From assembly GCA_003520285.1 (NCBI GenBank), contig DOVB01000054.1, positions 1-6,926 on the forward strand: a stretch of 6,926 nt of DNA, read 5' to 3'. Shown here piece by piece: positions 5,580 through 6,926 of the stretch (its first letter is position 1; each line of letters opens with the position of its first letter). The translations under genes were made by a program, and so were the position numbers. The DNA comes from Halieaceae bacterium. GTDB taxonomy: Bacteria; Pseudomonadota; Gammaproteobacteria; Pseudomonadales; Halieaceae. Under the pieces are notes generated by a model. That model was not told where the DNA came from. It saw only the letters and a program-made list of their open reading frames with translations, and did not search any database.

Positions 5580-6926
5580 TCAGCCATCAAGATCAATCGT
5601 CAACCGAACAGACGCGCTCCTAGCGCCCCCCGGAGATCCCGGGAAATACTCGAAGCGGTCGTTGGTTAAGTTATCGATCAATACCGAGACGCGAGCTCTA
5701 CTAGACCAGATGTAATCCACAGATACCGAGGTAAAGTACGCCTCTGCCGACGATTGCCGCAAGGGATTCGATGCGTGCTTTCGATATTCGCTGTCGAGAA
5801 ACAGCGCCACAGCATCCGTGATTTGCCAAACCAAGGCTACGTTCGCCCGCTGTTTCGCGTAATTCAGCGCGTAGTAGCTGGCATTCACTGCGGCCGCACC
5901 ATAGTCGGCTTGCTTATCGATCACCGATCCACCCACTGACCAAGACAGCGCCCTTGTCTCACCGGAGATACGCCACTGCAAACCCATCACATCAAGATCC
6001 ACTGGGTTCGCCTGCCTTTGGGTAGGACGCAGGATGCTGTAGGTCCAGTCAACCAAATCTCGATCGTTACGGAGGTAAGCAGCGACCTCTAACTTGGCTC
6101 GCTCGGCTTGGTAAGCCAAGTCAAGGTTAAGTTGCTGAGAGACCTCTCTTCCCAGATCTGAGTTCCCCCCAAACAAGCCATTGGGCCGCGATCTTAAAGC
6201 GGTATAACCCGGCACTTGACTGGTCTGTGTGTAATCAATGCCGAGGGTGAGTGGTCGATCCGATGCTGCCCAAAGAACAGAGACAAGCGGGCCCAGCTGG
6301 CTCGAATCGCGATTGGTGTCGGCATAGCTTAAGCCAGTTTTAAAGGTGACCTGCTCACGCCCAATCGCGGCCAACCAAACTGGTGCGACCGAGAGTGACA
6401 AATAATCGCGTGACGTGAAATCGCCTTCGGTTAAATCGGTGGAGCTGACCAGTTCATCGCTGTGCCACTGCCCTGTGTATTCAATGCGGCCGATCGATAA
6501 TTGCGTGGCGAGCTGACCACCAATACCCCAGACACGAGTGACATGATCAAAAGCCCCAGGACCACCGCGCTCGACAGTGGAGCGATCAAAATCGTAATCA
6601 TTGACCAACTCCCGAGCATAGGCGCTCACCTGATAGTCGGTTGCACCATTAACCGCTCGGTGATTGGCGAGCACGAGCGACGTTTTGGTGTGATCGGTTT
6701 CCGCCAGCGTCGCAAAACCCGTATACGCACCAGGCCAGCCATAAAACTTATCTTGATAAGCGAGCAAGAGATCCGACTGGTGCGAGCCCGAACTATGCTG
6801 TATCGCCAGGTTGTATCGCTCCATATCGTGGTCACCATTGGTAACCGTGCCGTCGCTAGACGATCGAGCCACCGCGAGGGCGATCCCTAATGAATCAGTG
6901 TTAGTAAGTGCGCGTGTGCGGGCAAT
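5580..6926 (-). CDS. TonB-dependent outer-membrane receptor, C-terminal beta-barrel part (5'-truncated by window edge)
   Basis: The frame is open from the right edge to a TGA at 5582-5580, giving 448 residues; the N-terminal signal peptide, TonB box and plug domain lie outside the window. The GTG at 6872 is internal, since the frame continues upstream without a stop. TonB-dependent receptors take up scarce ligands such as iron chelates, cobalamin or sugars across the outer membrane using TonB-ExbBD energy. Evidence is the alternating polar/hydrophobic strand pattern throughout, the YGWPGAYTGF segment encoded at about 6718-6750 followed by an ET and VLANHR strand as in BtuB-like receptors, and the C-terminal VLIDNLTNDRFEYFPG block, which matches the family's end motif before the last strand. 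The protein ends in LTIDLDG, without the usual terminal Phe. The ligand cannot be told. It is convergent with the tRNA and unrelated in function to the cluster. Confidence 0.85.
   Translation of the reverse strand: MARTRALTNTDSLGIALAVARSSSDGTVTNGDHDMERYNLAIQHSSGSHQSDLLLAYQDKFYGWPGAYTGFATLAETDHTKTSLVLANHRAVNGATDYQVSAYARELVNDYDFDRSTVERGGPGAFDHVTRVWGIGGQLATQLSIGRIEYTGQWHSDELVSSTDLTEGDFTSRDYLSLSVAPVWLAAIGREQVTFKTGLSYADTNRDSSQLGPLVSVLWAASDRPLTLGIDYTQTSQVPGYTALRSRPNGLFGGNSDLGREVSQQLNLDLAYQAERAKLEVAAYLRNDRDLVDWTYSILRPTQRQANPVDLDVMGLQWRISGETRALSWSVGGSVIDKQADYGAAAVNASYYALNYAKQRANVALVWQITDAVALFLDSEYRKHASNPLRQSSAEAYFTSVSVDYIWSSRARVSVLIDNLTNDRFEYFPGSPGGARSASVRLTIDLDG

Noticed and set aside
6501..6890. 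129-codon open frame on the + strand opposite the receptor
   Set aside because: It lies wholly antisense to a well-supported receptor frame and resembles no known protein; a shadow frame.
1..6926. A previously undescribed multi-gene system
   Set aside because: Every substantial frame is explained by a known housekeeping gene or a TonB-dependent receptor; the open points are regulatory and identity details, not a new system.

Overview
The window is a conserved housekeeping locus of a gammaproteobacterium. It carries the macromolecular-synthesis cluster rpsU–yqeY–dnaG–rpoD on the + strand, with tsaD divergent on its left and a CAU-anticodon tRNA directly after rpoD. The S21, DnaG and sigma-70 proteins resemble the Escherichia coli ones closely, with the same 71-residue S21 and the same spacing of the DnaG zinc ligands. 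The order tsaD / rpsU–yqeY–dnaG–rpoD, with yqeY between rpsU and dnaG, is familiar from Pseudomonas and many marine Gammaproteobacteria. The TonB-dependent receptor on the right would suit an aquatic, nutrient-scavenging member, but the genus cannot be told from this stretch.

Layout. (1) 1-782, minus: N-terminal 260 codons of tsaD, cut by the window edge. (2) 783-937: divergent intergenic region with a good sigma-70 type promoter for rpsU and a GCTAGC inverted repeat. (3) 938-1614: rpsU and yqeY, 14 bases apart. (4) 1615-1681: short gap whose 3' end holds a small hairpin overlapping the dnaG ribosome-binding site. (5) 1682-3499: dnaG. (6) 3500-3595: dnaG–rpoD gap with a perfect TATAAT preceded by nested palindromes, a likely internal rpoD promoter. 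(7) 3596-5401: rpoD. (8) 5426-5502: a tRNA with anticodon CAT. Its acceptor stem and position argue for tRNA-Ile2 (lysidine-modified, reading AUA) rather than tRNA-Met. It has its own TATAAT and GC-rich discriminator. (9) 5503-5579: convergent gap with small palindromes but no classical terminator. (10) 5580-6926, minus: C-terminal 448 residues of a TonB-dependent outer-membrane receptor, cut by the right edge.

How the genes work together. The + strand cluster joins the start of translation (S21), of DNA replication (primase) and of transcription (sigma-70), so one promoter can co-ordinate all three, while internal signals set different outputs for dnaG and rpoD. TsaD makes t6A37 on ANN-decoding tRNAs, and the tRNA-Ile2 encoded here is a natural substrate of that pathway. 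I see no mobile element, CRISPR array, phage gene or new multi-gene system. The points worth a second look are regulatory architecture, tRNA identity and one unusual receptor C-terminus.
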